Shown here piece by piece: positions 46,453 to 54,293 of a stretch of DNA of 64,000 nucleotides; positions within the stretch are counted from its first letter, which is position 1, and each line of letters starts with the position of its first letter. Position numbers and translations under genes: made by a program. The stretch is from Actimicrobium antarcticum. Its GTDB lineage: Bacteria > Pseudomonadota > Gammaproteobacteria > Burkholderiales > Burkholderiaceae_D. The notes under the pieces were generated by a model. The model worked only from the letters and a program-made list of their open reading frames with translations, did not search any database and was not told the origin of the DNA. The stretch is taken from positions 1 to 64,000 of the forward strand of contig NZ_BAAAZE010000007.1 in assembly GCF_039536745.1 (NCBI RefSeq), written 5' to 3'.

Positions 46453-47034
46453 TCAAAGTACCTTGCACGCCTCGTCAAAACCCAAACGTGGCGAACGCGG
46501 GAACAGCTTAGCGACATCGCCATGCCCGATGCTGCACACAAAATTCACCTTCACCGTAGTCCCGGCAAAGAACGCCACCTCCAATTTGTCGGCATCGAAC
46601 CCCGACATCGGCCCACAGTCCAGCCCGAGTGCACGCGCAGCCAGAATGAAATAGCCACCTTGCAACGACGAATTGCGAAATGCCGTCGCCTCGATCAGCG
46701 GCTGGTTGCCCGCAAACCAGGAACGCGCATCGGCATGCGGAAACAGGTGTGGCAGCGTGTCCGGGAACGCCATGTCCATCCCGATAATCGCGGTCACCGG
46801 TGCCGCCTTGACCTTGTCGGCATTGGTTGCGGCCATGCAGTCGACCAGCCTGGCTTTTGCCTCAGCCGACTGGATGAACAGGATGCGGGCCGGCTCGCAA
46901 TTGGCAGAAGTAGGACCCCATTTCACCAGATCGTAAAGCTGCTGCAGCTGCGTCGGTGTCACTGGCTGATCGAGCCAGCCATTGTGGGTGCGTGCATTGA
47001 TGAACAGAGTATCGAGAGCGGCTTGGTCGAGCAT
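46453..47034 (-). CDS. RutE/HadB-like nitroreductase-family reductase
   Basis: From the ATG at 47034 (MLDQAALDTLFINARTHNGW), with a GGAG about 5 nt upstream, the product is 193 residues. The family pattern includes VKWGPTSANCEPARILFI and LGLDCGPMSGFD, matching the malonic-semialdehyde-reductase group (RutE) of FMN nitroreductases. In pyrimidine catabolism such enzymes reduce malonic semialdehyde to 3-hydroxypropionate; no other rut gene is here, so the substrate is open. An extension to 47115 is less likely. Confidence 0.88.
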   Translation of the reverse strand: MLDQAALDTLFINARTHNGWLDQPVTPTQLQQLYDLVKWGPTSANCEPARILFIQSAEAKARLVDCMAATNADKVKAAPVTAIIGMDMAFPDTLPHLFPHADARSWFAGNQPLIEATAFRNSSLQGGYFILAARALGLDCGPMSGFDADKLEVAFFAGTTVKVNFVCSIGHGDVAKLFPRSPRLGFDEACKVL

Positions 47035-47145
47035 GGAGAACTCCGGGAGGAAATAAGTGGAAGCCCATGGTAGTCGAATCCGGTTTGCCACGTCGGTGCG
47101 CCCGACCACGTACAATCGTGGCTTGAAAACTGCACGTCATAGCCC

Positions 47146-47571
47146 ATGTTTACTCCCTCGCAGGACGACGTCCGGCGCTTCTTTTGCGCCACCTTCGACA
47201 AGCACCGCAACAACACCATATTGACTCCGCTCGAAGCGATTGCACGCGACTGGATCGCCCAGCATCCGGAGTATGCCGACACCCTCGCCGATACCGATGC
47301 GGCACTGGCTGCCGACTATTCGGTAGAACGCGGCCAGAGCAATCCGTTCCTGCACCTGTCGATGCATCTGTCGATCGCCGAACAGGTATCGATCGACCAG
47401 CCGCCCGGCATACGCGCTGCATTTCTGGCGCTGGCGCGCAAGCGCGATTCCGAACACGACGCGCATCATCAGATCATGGAATGTCTGGGCGAGATGATGT
47501 GGACCTCGCAGCGTAGTGGCTTGCCACCGGATGGCGCGGCGTATATCGATTGCGTGCGGCGGCGCTGCTGA
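47146..47571 (+). CDS. DUF1841 family protein
   Basis: A 141-residue cytoplasmic protein with the DUF1841 pattern: MFTPSQDDVRRFFCATFDKH, LTPLEAIARDWI, then NPFLHLSMHLSIAEQ and DAHHQIMECLGEMMW. The His- and Glu-rich helical core suggests possible metal binding, but no function is established for the family. It is divergent from the RutE-like gene and convergent with the cytochrome c pair across a terminator. Confidence 0.9.
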   Translation: MFTPSQDDVRRFFCATFDKHRNNTILTPLEAIARDWIAQHPEYADTLADTDAALAADYSVERGQSNPFLHLSMHLSIAEQVSIDQPPGIRAAFLALARKRDSEHDAHHQIMECLGEMMWTSQRSGLPPDGAAYIDCVRRRC

Positions 47572-47586
47572 GTCGAACCGACTGGC

Positions 47587-47614
47587 CAAAAAAAAGCCAC
47601 GCTTTAACGTGGCT
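47587..47614 (-). terminator. Rho-independent terminator after cytochrome c genes
   Basis: AGCCACG/CGTGGCT stem with a six-base loop. The minus strand has a run of nine T after the stem, so it chiefly ends the cytochrome c operon; it may also serve the DUF1841 gene. Confidence 0.88.
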
Positions 47615-47653
47615 CTCTCTGCGACCGGATTACATCCCGATCCGATCGGTGTA

Positions 47654-48007
47654 TCACTTTGCCTTTTGCAGCGAACCCGGCAATGTCGTCAGATAGGCAG
47701 CGATGTCCGACATGTCCTGATGCGACAGCGGCTTGGCCATGCCGCCCATAATGGCGTTTGCACGGCCGTTCATGCCTTCGCCGCCGCGCTTGTACGCCAC
47801 CAGTGCATGCGTCAGGTAGTCGGCATGCTGGCCAGCCAGCTTCGGATACGTCGGATCGATCGGGCTGTTGTAGTCGGCGCCATGGCAGGCAGCGCAGTTG
47901 TACTTGGCGGTGAGTGCCTTGCCATTGTCGACGTTACCCGAGGCGTTCGCAGTGAACGCGGCAGCCGAGCAAAGCGCGAAGAGTGCGCTGGCGAGAATCT
48001 TGTTCAT
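47654..48007 (-). CDS. Periplasmic class I c-type cytochrome, second of pair
   Basis: A 117-residue cytochrome c with a signal peptide ending near ANA-SGNVD. Haem attachment is CAACH, and the likely axial Met is within GGMAKPLSHQDM near the C-terminus. It is a small soluble electron carrier in the periplasm of the c4/c5/c553 type. It starts 12 bp after the stop of another cytochrome c, and the two are similar in design, suggesting duplication. The redox partner is unknown. Confidence 0.92.
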   Translation of the reverse strand: MNKILASALFALCSAAAFTANASGNVDNGKALTAKYNCAACHGADYNSPIDPTYPKLAGQHADYLTHALVAYKRGGEGMNGRANAIMGGMAKPLSHQDMSDIAAYLTTLPGSLQKAK

Positions 48008-48019
48008 GTCTGGGTTCCC

Positions 48020-48340
48020 TTATTTTTTTTGCGAGTAGTAGGCGGCAAGATCGGCGATATCCTGATCGCTCAGGCTCATCGCGATACCGCGCATCGATGG
48101 ATGGGTGCGGTCGCCTTTCTTGTAGGCGTTCAACGCACTCTCGATGTATTTGGCAGACTGTCCACCGATCATCGGCACCGAATACACCTCGGGGAAAACC
48201 GATTTGTAACCAGCGATGCCGTGGCAGCCCACGCATTGTGCAATCTTGTTGTCGGCGGCAGCCTTGGCGTTGCCGACAACCTCTGCGGCAGCGTAGTTGG
48301 CCGTTCCGGCCAGCACGAGAAGTGCAAGTAGTTTTTTCAT
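48020..48340 (-). CDS. Periplasmic class I c-type cytochrome, first of pair
   Basis: A 106-residue cytochrome c with a signal peptide ending near YAAA-EVVG. Haem attachment is CVGCH, with the axial Met probably in RGIAMSLSDQDI. It shares the Y-x-x-x-A-L-x-A-Y-K-x-G segment with the downstream copy. It is the first gene of a two-gene minus-strand operon ending at the terminator near 47600. The 261 bp to the divergent MoxR gene hold the promoters; no other gene was seen there. Confidence 0.92.
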   Translation of the reverse strand: MKKLLALLVLAGTANYAAAEVVGNAKAAADNKIAQCVGCHGIAGYKSVFPEVYSVPMIGGQSAKYIESALNAYKKGDRTHPSMRGIAMSLSDQDIADLAAYYSQKK

Positions 48341-48601
48341 GTTAGCTAGGGTAATTATTGCGAAAAAAAACTCGGAACACAGACTGCCTCAATTGCATCG
48401 ACAGGCTTTTCAACCCCCGATGAACCGTGCCGCCCGGCACCAAAACTCCCGAATTCTACCGTAAGAAGCCGCCATCGTCCACGCGCCAGAAGGCGTCTCT
48501 ACTGCTTTGCCGGTGCCCACCGCAAAACGTGCCGTGAAGCTAGCGAAAGTCCGATCTCGTTTATACTGGTTTTCATTTTTCTGACCGGATAAACCACCGC
48601 C

Positions 48602-49456
48602 ATGCAGCCGACCACACGCTTCGAAGGTTCTGACAGTTACGTTGCCACCGGCGACCTGAAACTCGCGGTCAACGCCGCCCTCACCCTGCAACGACCACTG
48701 CTCATCAAGGGCGAACCGGGTACTGGCAAAACCATGCTGGCCGAAGAAGTCGCCGCCGCACTGGGCATGCCGCTGATGCAATGGCATATCAAGTCGACCA
48801 CCAAGGCCCAACAGGGCCTGTACGAATACGATGCCGTGTCGCGCCTGCGCGATTCGCAGCTCGGCGACGAACGCATCAAGGATATCCAGAACTACATCGT
48901 CAAGGGCGTGTTGTGGCAAGCCTTTACGGCCGACGAACAGGTCGTGCTGCTGATCGATGAAATCGACAAGGCCGATATCGAGTTCCCGAACGATCTGCTG
49001 CGCGAACTCGACCGGATGGAATTTTATGTCTACGAAACCCGCGAGATGGTCAAAGCCAAACATCGTCCGCTGGTCATCATCACATCCAACAATGAAAAGG
49101 AATTGCCGGACGCCTTCCTGCGCCGCTGCTTTTTCCACTACATCAAATTTCCGGACAAGGACACGATGCAGCAGATCGTCGATGTGCATTACCCGACACT
49201 GAAAAAAGACTTGCTGGCGCAAGCGCTGCAAACTTTCTATGAAGTCCGTGACGTGCCCGGCCTGAAGAAAAAACCCTCGACCTCCGAACTGCTCGACTGG
49301 CTCAAACTGCTGCTGGCCGAAGACATTCCACCGGAAGCACTGCGCAGCAAGGATGCCAAATCGATCGTGCCGCCGCTGCACGGTGCGCTGCTGAAAAACG
49401 AACAGGACGTGCATCTGTTCGAGCGCCTGGTGTTCATGTCGCGCGCCAACCGCTGA
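48602..49456 (+). CDS. MoxR-family AAA+ ATPase
   Basis: A 284-residue AAA+ protein with Walker A GEPGTGKT, Walker B VVLLIDEIDKAD, and the sensor-1 ITSNNEKELPDAFLRRC block. MoxR ATPases work with von Willebrand factor A proteins to insert metal cofactors or remodel enzyme complexes. A VWA protein is encoded two genes downstream (50078-51247) and forms the likely partner. A GNAT acetyltransferase gene is placed between them. No oxidase or dehydrogenase client is adjacent. Confidence 0.94.
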   Translation: MQPTTRFEGSDSYVATGDLKLAVNAALTLQRPLLIKGEPGTGKTMLAEEVAAALGMPLMQWHIKSTTKAQQGLYEYDAVSRLRDSQLGDERIKDIQNYIVKGVLWQAFTADEQVVLLIDEIDKADIEFPNDLLRELDRMEFYVYETREMVKAKHRPLVIITSNNEKELPDAFLRRCFFHYIKFPDKDTMQQIVDVHYPTLKKDLLAQALQTFYEVRDVPGLKKKPSTSELLDWLKLLLAEDIPPEALRSKDAKSIVPPLHGALLKNEQDVHLFERLVFMSRANR

Positions 49457-49466
49457 GCCGATACTG

Positions 49467-50084
49467 ATGAAACCGATCGCCCCCGTCACGCTGGAACTGC
49501 ACGGCATCCGCCTGGAACCGATGACCGTCAAGCACGCCGCCGAACTCGCCATCGCCGCAGAAGATGGCGAACTATGGAAGCTGCGCGTGACTTCGGTACC
49601 GGCACCGGGCGACGAGGCGGCCTACATCGACGCCGCCCTGCGCGGGCAACAGGAAGGCAGTCGCCTGCCCTTTGTCGTGCGTGACCTGTCCTGCAACGAC
49701 ATCATCGGCAGCACCAGTTATCACGACATCCTGCCCGCGGTCGAGCGGGTTGAAATTGGCTACACCTGGTACGCCAGATCCGCGCAGCGCACCCATGTCA
49801 ACGCTGCCTGCAAACTCATGCTGCTGCGCCACGCATTTGACGAGCTCGGTTGCGCGGTGGTGGGATTCCGCACCGACAATTTCAACTTCGCCTCGCAGCA
49901 AGCCCTCGCGCGGTTAGGCGCACAGCGCGACGGCGTCATCCGGCATCACGCATTGCGCCGCGATGGCACGGTGCGCGATACCGTCATGTTCAGCATCCTC
50001 GCCGGCGAATGGCCGGAAGTCTGCGCGCAACTTGAATACCGGCTCTCGCCACACCGGCCACCAGTCAAGGGCCTGCTATGCTGA
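49467..50084 (+). CDS. GNAT acetyltransferase, RimJ/RimL type
   Basis: A 205-residue N-acetyltransferase. Features include IIGSTSYHDILPAVERVEIGYTWY, the AQRTHVNAACKLMLLRHAFDELG region that replaces the acetyl-CoA loop in this subgroup, and SQQALARLGAQRDGVIRHHA near the end. It acetylates an amino group of a protein or small molecule. It starts 10 bp after the MoxR gene and overlaps the VWA gene by 7 nt, so it is an embedded member of the MoxR-VWA operon. Confidence 0.9.
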   Translation: MKPIAPVTLELHGIRLEPMTVKHAAELAIAAEDGELWKLRVTSVPAPGDEAAYIDAALRGQQEGSRLPFVVRDLSCNDIIGSTSYHDILPAVERVEIGYTWYARSAQRTHVNAACKLMLLRHAFDELGCAVVGFRTDNFNFASQQALARLGAQRDGVIRHHALRRDGTVRDTVMFSILAGEWPEVCAQLEYRLSPHRPPVKGLLC

Positions 50085-51247
50085 TCGACTTTTTTTTCAC
50101 GCTGAAAGACGCGAAGATTCCGGTCTCGATCAAGGAATTCCTGATCCTGCTCGAAGCGATGCAAAAGAACGTCATCAGCAATTCGCTCGACGAGTTCTAC
50201 TACCTGTCGCGCATCACGCTGGTCAAGGATGAAGCCCATTTCGACAAGTTCGACCGCGCCTTCGGCCTGTACTTCAAGGGCATCGATGCGATCTTCGAAA
50301 AGAACCCGGAAATCCCGCTCGACTGGCTGGTCAAGCGCATGCAGCGCGAACTCACCGACGAACAAAAAGCCGCCCTGGAAAAATTCGGCTACGACAAACT
50401 GATGGACCGCCTGAAAGACCTGCTGGCGGAACAAAAAGAACGTCATGAAGGCGGGAACAAGTGGATCGGCACCGGTGGCACCTCCCCGTTCGGCCACGGC
50501 GGCCAGAATCCGGAAGGCATCCGCATCGGCGGCGAAGGCGGCAACCGCACCGCCGTCAAAGTCTGGGAAGCCCGCAGCTACCGCGACTACGACGCCGAAC
50601 GCGAGCTGGGCACACGCAACATCAAGGTTGCGTTACGCCGCCTGCGCAAATTCGCCCGCGAAGGCGCAGAAGAAGAACTCGCCCTCGACGCCACCATCCG
50701 CGCCACTGCCAACAATGCCGGCTACCTCGACATCAAGATGCAGCCCGAGCGCAAGAACAAGATCAAGGTGCTGATGCTGCTGGATGTCGGCGGCACGATG
50801 GATGACCATATTGCGCGCACCGAAGAACTGTTTTCGGCCGCGAAGACCGAATTCAAGAACATGGAGTTCTTCTACTTCCACAACTGTGTCTACGACTACC
50901 TGTGGAAGAACAACCGCCGCCGCCACGCCGAACGCTTCCCGACCTGGGACATCCTGCGCAAGTACCCGGCCGACACCAAACTGATCTTCGTCGGTGACGC
51001 CACGATGAGCCCGTACGAAGTGCTGGCAGCGGGTGGCTCGGTCGAGTACAACAACGAAGAAGCCGGTGCCGAATGGCTGCAGCGCTTCACGCATGCCTTC
51101 CCGAAATTCATCTGGCTCAATCCGGAACCGGAAGGCTTGTGGCAGTACCGCCAATCGGTCAGCATCATCAAGCAGCTGATGAATAACCGGATGTTTCCGG
51201 TGACGATAGAGGGGCTGGAACGCGGGATGCGCTTGTTGAGCAAGTGA
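50078..51247 (+). CDS. CoxE-like VWA-domain protein
   Basis: A 389-residue protein. The N-terminal helical half (FFFTLKDAKIPVSIKEFLIL) and a Gly-rich linker (GTGGTSPFGHGGQNPEG) precede a von Willebrand A domain of the CoxE type, beginning KVLMLLDVGGTMDDH at about residue 230. The metal-ion site is D-x-G-x-T rather than the canonical D-x-S-x-S. It is the likely partner of the MoxR ATPase upstream, forming a chaperone pair for maturing an unknown enzyme. It overlaps the GNAT gene by 7 nt. Confidence 0.9.
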   Translation: MLIDFFFTLKDAKIPVSIKEFLILLEAMQKNVISNSLDEFYYLSRITLVKDEAHFDKFDRAFGLYFKGIDAIFEKNPEIPLDWLVKRMQRELTDEQKAALEKFGYDKLMDRLKDLLAEQKERHEGGNKWIGTGGTSPFGHGGQNPEGIRIGGEGGNRTAVKVWEARSYRDYDAERELGTRNIKVALRRLRKFAREGAEEELALDATIRATANNAGYLDIKMQPERKNKIKVLMLLDVGGTMDDHIARTEELFSAAKTEFKNMEFFYFHNCVYDYLWKNNRRRHAERFPTWDILRKYPADTKLIFVGDATMSPYEVLAAGGSVEYNNEEAGAEWLQRFTHAFPKFIWLNPEPEGLWQYRQSVSIIKQLMNNRMFPVTIEGLERGMRLLSK

Positions 51248-51508
51248 GCAAGTGAGGCGGAACGGAACTCGCGCATTGCGGAACAGCGACACAGCGTGCG
51301 GCGCAATGCGCTGCCTGCTCTACCCGTACGGAAGCGTTGCATGTCACCTGCAAATCAAATCCTGCCATAAAACAGTCCGTCGGTTCGAGTCCGTTTTCAT
51401 CCGACACATTTTTCCTGCCAGCCCCCCCGCCCCCGCAAAACTCATTAGAATGCACTGCACAATCAGTCCCGCCCACCAGTAACCAAGTAACCAGAGCACC
51501 GATCCTGA

Positions 51509-53497
51509 ATGGCCACAAAGAAAACTGCCCCCTCCGATTACAGCGAATCTTCCATCCGTGTCCTGAAAGGACTGGAGCCGGTGAAGCAGCGTCCCGGCAT
51601 GTACACGCGTACCGAAAACCCGTTGCACATCATCCAGGAGGTCATCGACAACGCTTCCGATGAAGCACTGGGCGGCTATTGCAAGCACATCACGGTCACG
51701 CAAAATGCCGATGGCAGCGTGACGGTCGATGATGACGGGCGCGGGATTCCGGTCGGCATTCATCCGGAAGAAGGCGTGCCGACCGTCGAGATCGTGTTCA
51801 CGCGATTGCATGCCGGCGGGAAGTTCGACAAGGGTTCCGGTGGCGCGTATGCGTTTTCCGGTGGCTTGCATGGCGTCGGCGTATCGGTCACGAATGCGCT
51901 GTCGACACGACTGGAAATCACGGTCTGGCGCGAAGGCGGCGTGCACAACCTGGCCTTTGCCAACGGCGACCTGATAGAAAAAATCAGCACCCGTCCGATC
52001 GGCCGCGACGACAAGAAATCCGGCACCCGCGTCACCGCCTGGCCCGATCCGACATACTTCGACTCCCCCGCCATTTCCCAGCCCGAACTGCAACGCCTGC
52101 TGCGCTCGAAAGCCGTGCTGCTGCCGGGTGTCAAGGTCACGCTGGTCAATGGCAAAACCGGCGAATCGCAAACCTGGCAATACGAGCAGGGCTTGCGCGG
52201 TTATCTGGTCGAATGCCTGGCGCAGGCGACCAGTACCGAGCCGCTGATTCCGCTGTTCGAGGGCGAGCAATACGCCGGCAAGGATGCCGACGGGTTTGCC
52301 GAGGGCGAAGGCGCGGCATGGGTCGTGGCGTGGACCGAAGATGGCGGCGTGGTGCGCGAATCGTATGTCAACCTGATCCCGACCTCGGCCGGCGGCACGC
52401 ATGAATCCGGTTTGCGCGAAGGCTTGTTTGGTGCGGTGAAGAGCTTCGCCGAAATGCATTCGCTGCTGCCCAAGGGCGTCAAATTGCTGTCCGAGGATGT
52501 CTTTGCGCGGGTCTCGTTCGTGCTGTCTGCCAAAGTGCTGGACCCGCAATTTCAGGGCCAGATCAAGGAGCGCCTGAATTCGCGCGATGCCGTCAAACTG
52601 GTCTCGACCTTTGTGCGCCCATCGCTGGAACTCTGGCTCAATGAACACGTCGAGTACGGTAAAAAGCTGGCCGACCTGGTCATCAAGCAAGCCCAGTCGC
52701 GCCTGCGCTCGGCCCAGAAAGTCGAAAAGAAAAAATCCTCCGGCGTGGCCGTGTTGCCGGGCAAACTGACCGATTGCGAATCGAACGATGTCTCGCGCAA
52801 CGAGATTTTTCTGGTCGAGGGTGACTCCGCCGGCGGCTCTGCCAAGATGGGACGCGACAAGGAATTCCAGGCCATCCTGCCGTTGCGCGGCAAGGTCCTG
52901 AATGCCTGGGAAACAGAACGCGACCGACTGTTTGCCAACAATGAAATCCACGACATCGCCGTCGCCATCGGCGTCGATCCGCATGGCAAACATGACGCGC
53001 CTGACCTGAGCAACCTGCGCTACGGCCGCATCTGCATTCTGTCCGATGCGGACGTGGATGGATCGCACATTCAGGTCTTGCTGCTGACCCTGTTCTTCAA
53101 GCACTTTCCGAAGCTGATCGATCACGGCCATATCTGTATCGCACGTCCACCGCTGTTCCGGGTCGATGCACCGGCACGCGGTAAAAAGCCGGCGCAAAAA
53201 ATCTACGCGCTCGATAGTGGCGAACTGGTGGCGATCGAAGACAAGCTGCGCAAAGAGGGCATCAAGGATGGTGCCTGGAGCATTTCGCGCTTCAAGGGTC
53301 TGGGTGAAATGAATGCGGAGCAGCTGTGGGAAACCACGATGAATCCGGATACCCGCCGCCTGCTGCCGGTGGCGCTGGGCGACTTTGACCTGGCGGCGTC
53401 CGAAGCACGTTTTAATATGTTGATGGGCAAAGGCGAAGCTGCAGCGCGCCGCGCCTGGATCGAAGAACACGGGAATGAAGCTGAAGCCGATATCTGA
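51509..53497 (+). CDS. parE: DNA topoisomerase IV subunit B
   Basis: A 662-residue ATPase subunit. The GHKL ATP site shows EVIDNASDEALGG, DDDGRGIPVG and YAFSGGLHGVGVSV. The TOPRIM metal-binding residues are E437-G-D439 (VEGDSAGGSA) and LSDADVDGSH. With ParC it decatenates daughter chromosomes. The last 23 nt overlap the start of a lytic transglycosylase gene, and parC follows that gene. The opposite strand has a 708-codon open frame that is a codon-bias artefact. Confidence 0.98.
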   Translation: MATKKTAPSDYSESSIRVLKGLEPVKQRPGMYTRTENPLHIIQEVIDNASDEALGGYCKHITVTQNADGSVTVDDDGRGIPVGIHPEEGVPTVEIVFTRLHAGGKFDKGSGGAYAFSGGLHGVGVSVTNALSTRLEITVWREGGVHNLAFANGDLIEKISTRPIGRDDKKSGTRVTAWPDPTYFDSPAISQPELQRLLRSKAVLLPGVKVTLVNGKTGESQTWQYEQGLRGYLVECLAQATSTEPLIPLFEGEQYAGKDADGFAEGEGAAWVVAWTEDGGVVRESYVNLIPTSAGGTHESGLREGLFGAVKSFAEMHSLLPKGVKLLSEDVFARVSFVLSAKVLDPQFQGQIKERLNSRDAVKLVSTFVRPSLELWLNEHVEYGKKLADLVIKQAQSRLRSAQKVEKKKSSGVAVLPGKLTDCESNDVSRNEIFLVEGDSAGGSAKMGRDKEFQAILPLRGKVLNAWETERDRLFANNEIHDIAVAIGVDPHGKHDAPDLSNLRYGRICILSDADVDGSHIQVLLLTLFFKHFPKLIDHGHICIARPPLFRVDAPARGKKPAQKIYALDSGELVAIEDKLRKEGIKDGAWSISRFKGLGEMNAEQLWETTMNPDTRRLLPVALGDFDLAASEARFNMLMGKGEAAARRAWIEEHGNEAEADI

Positions 53498-54278
53498 TTG
53501 CGCCCGCTACATGGCGCCCCTGAAAGCAAGCTTGCTGCTGGCCCTGTGCCTGGCTGCACCGCTGGCGCACGCGGATATTTTCGGCTACGTCGATGCGCAG
53601 GGCGACACGCATTTTTCGACCGAAAAACTGGATGCGCGTTACCAGATTTTCCTGAAAGGCGATGGTGCGTTCGATGCCGCCGAACTCAAACCGCTGACGC
53701 CGCAACCGGCACGCACGGCCTTGTTCAAGGTCCTGACCGAACATCCGAACCTGAAAAAATTCGAGGCGGTGCTGGCCGCTGCCGCGACAGAATTCAAGGT
53801 CGATCTGGCGCTGATGAAAGCGATGATGGCGGCCGAATCCGGCTTCAATCCGGCAGCCGTCTCGCCCAAAGGCGCGATTGGCCTGATGCAGATCATGCCT
53901 GCCACGGCCGAACGTTACGGCGTGGTCGGCGATGCACGCACCACCATCCAGCAAAAACTGACCGACCCGAAAACCAATATCCGGCTGGCCGCCCGTTACC
54001 TGCGCGAACTGAACGCGCTGTTCCCGAACCAGCAGGCACTGGTGATCGCGTCCTACAACGCCGGCGAAGGCGCGGTGCAGAAGTACCGCAATACCGTGCC
54101 ACCCTACGCCGAGACGCGCAATTACGTGCAACTGGTGACGCAGTTCTACCAGTTTTATGCGCCGCCGGAACCGCCGCTGCGCATTGCCAGCGATACGCCG
54201 AATGGATCGAAACGCGTCCACCTCACTATTCCGGGCCGCAGCAGCATGCCGGCACCGCTCACCTCTTCCGCCAATTGA
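53475..54278 (+). CDS. Exported lytic transglycosylase
   Basis: A 267-residue SLT-domain protein with an N-terminal signal (LLLALCLAAPLAHA) and a short DUF4124-like stretch (DIFGYVDAQGDTHFSTEK). The catalytic Glu is E121 in AAESGFNPAAVSPKGAIGLM, followed by QIMPATAERYG and SYNAGEGAVQKY. It cleaves peptidoglycan strands to 1,6-anhydro ends in the periplasm. A second start at 53511 (MAPLKASLLL) would avoid most of the overlap with parE. Its place between parE and parC couples wall and chromosome genes. Confidence 0.93.
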   Translation: MKLKPISDCARYMAPLKASLLLALCLAAPLAHADIFGYVDAQGDTHFSTEKLDARYQIFLKGDGAFDAAELKPLTPQPARTALFKVLTEHPNLKKFEAVLAAAATEFKVDLALMKAMMAAESGFNPAAVSPKGAIGLMQIMPATAERYGVVGDARTTIQQKLTDPKTNIRLAARYLRELNALFPNQQALVIASYNAGEGAVQKYRNTVPPYAETRNYVQLVTQFYQFYAPPEPPLRIASDTPNGSKRVHLTIPGRSSMPAPLTSSAN

Positions 54279-54293
54279 TTCCTGAACACCCCA

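Noticed and set aside
51344..53470. A 708-codon open frame on the minus strand opposite parE
   Set aside because: It is fully antisense to a clear parE, shows no family motif, and long antisense frames are expected from G+C-rich codon bias.
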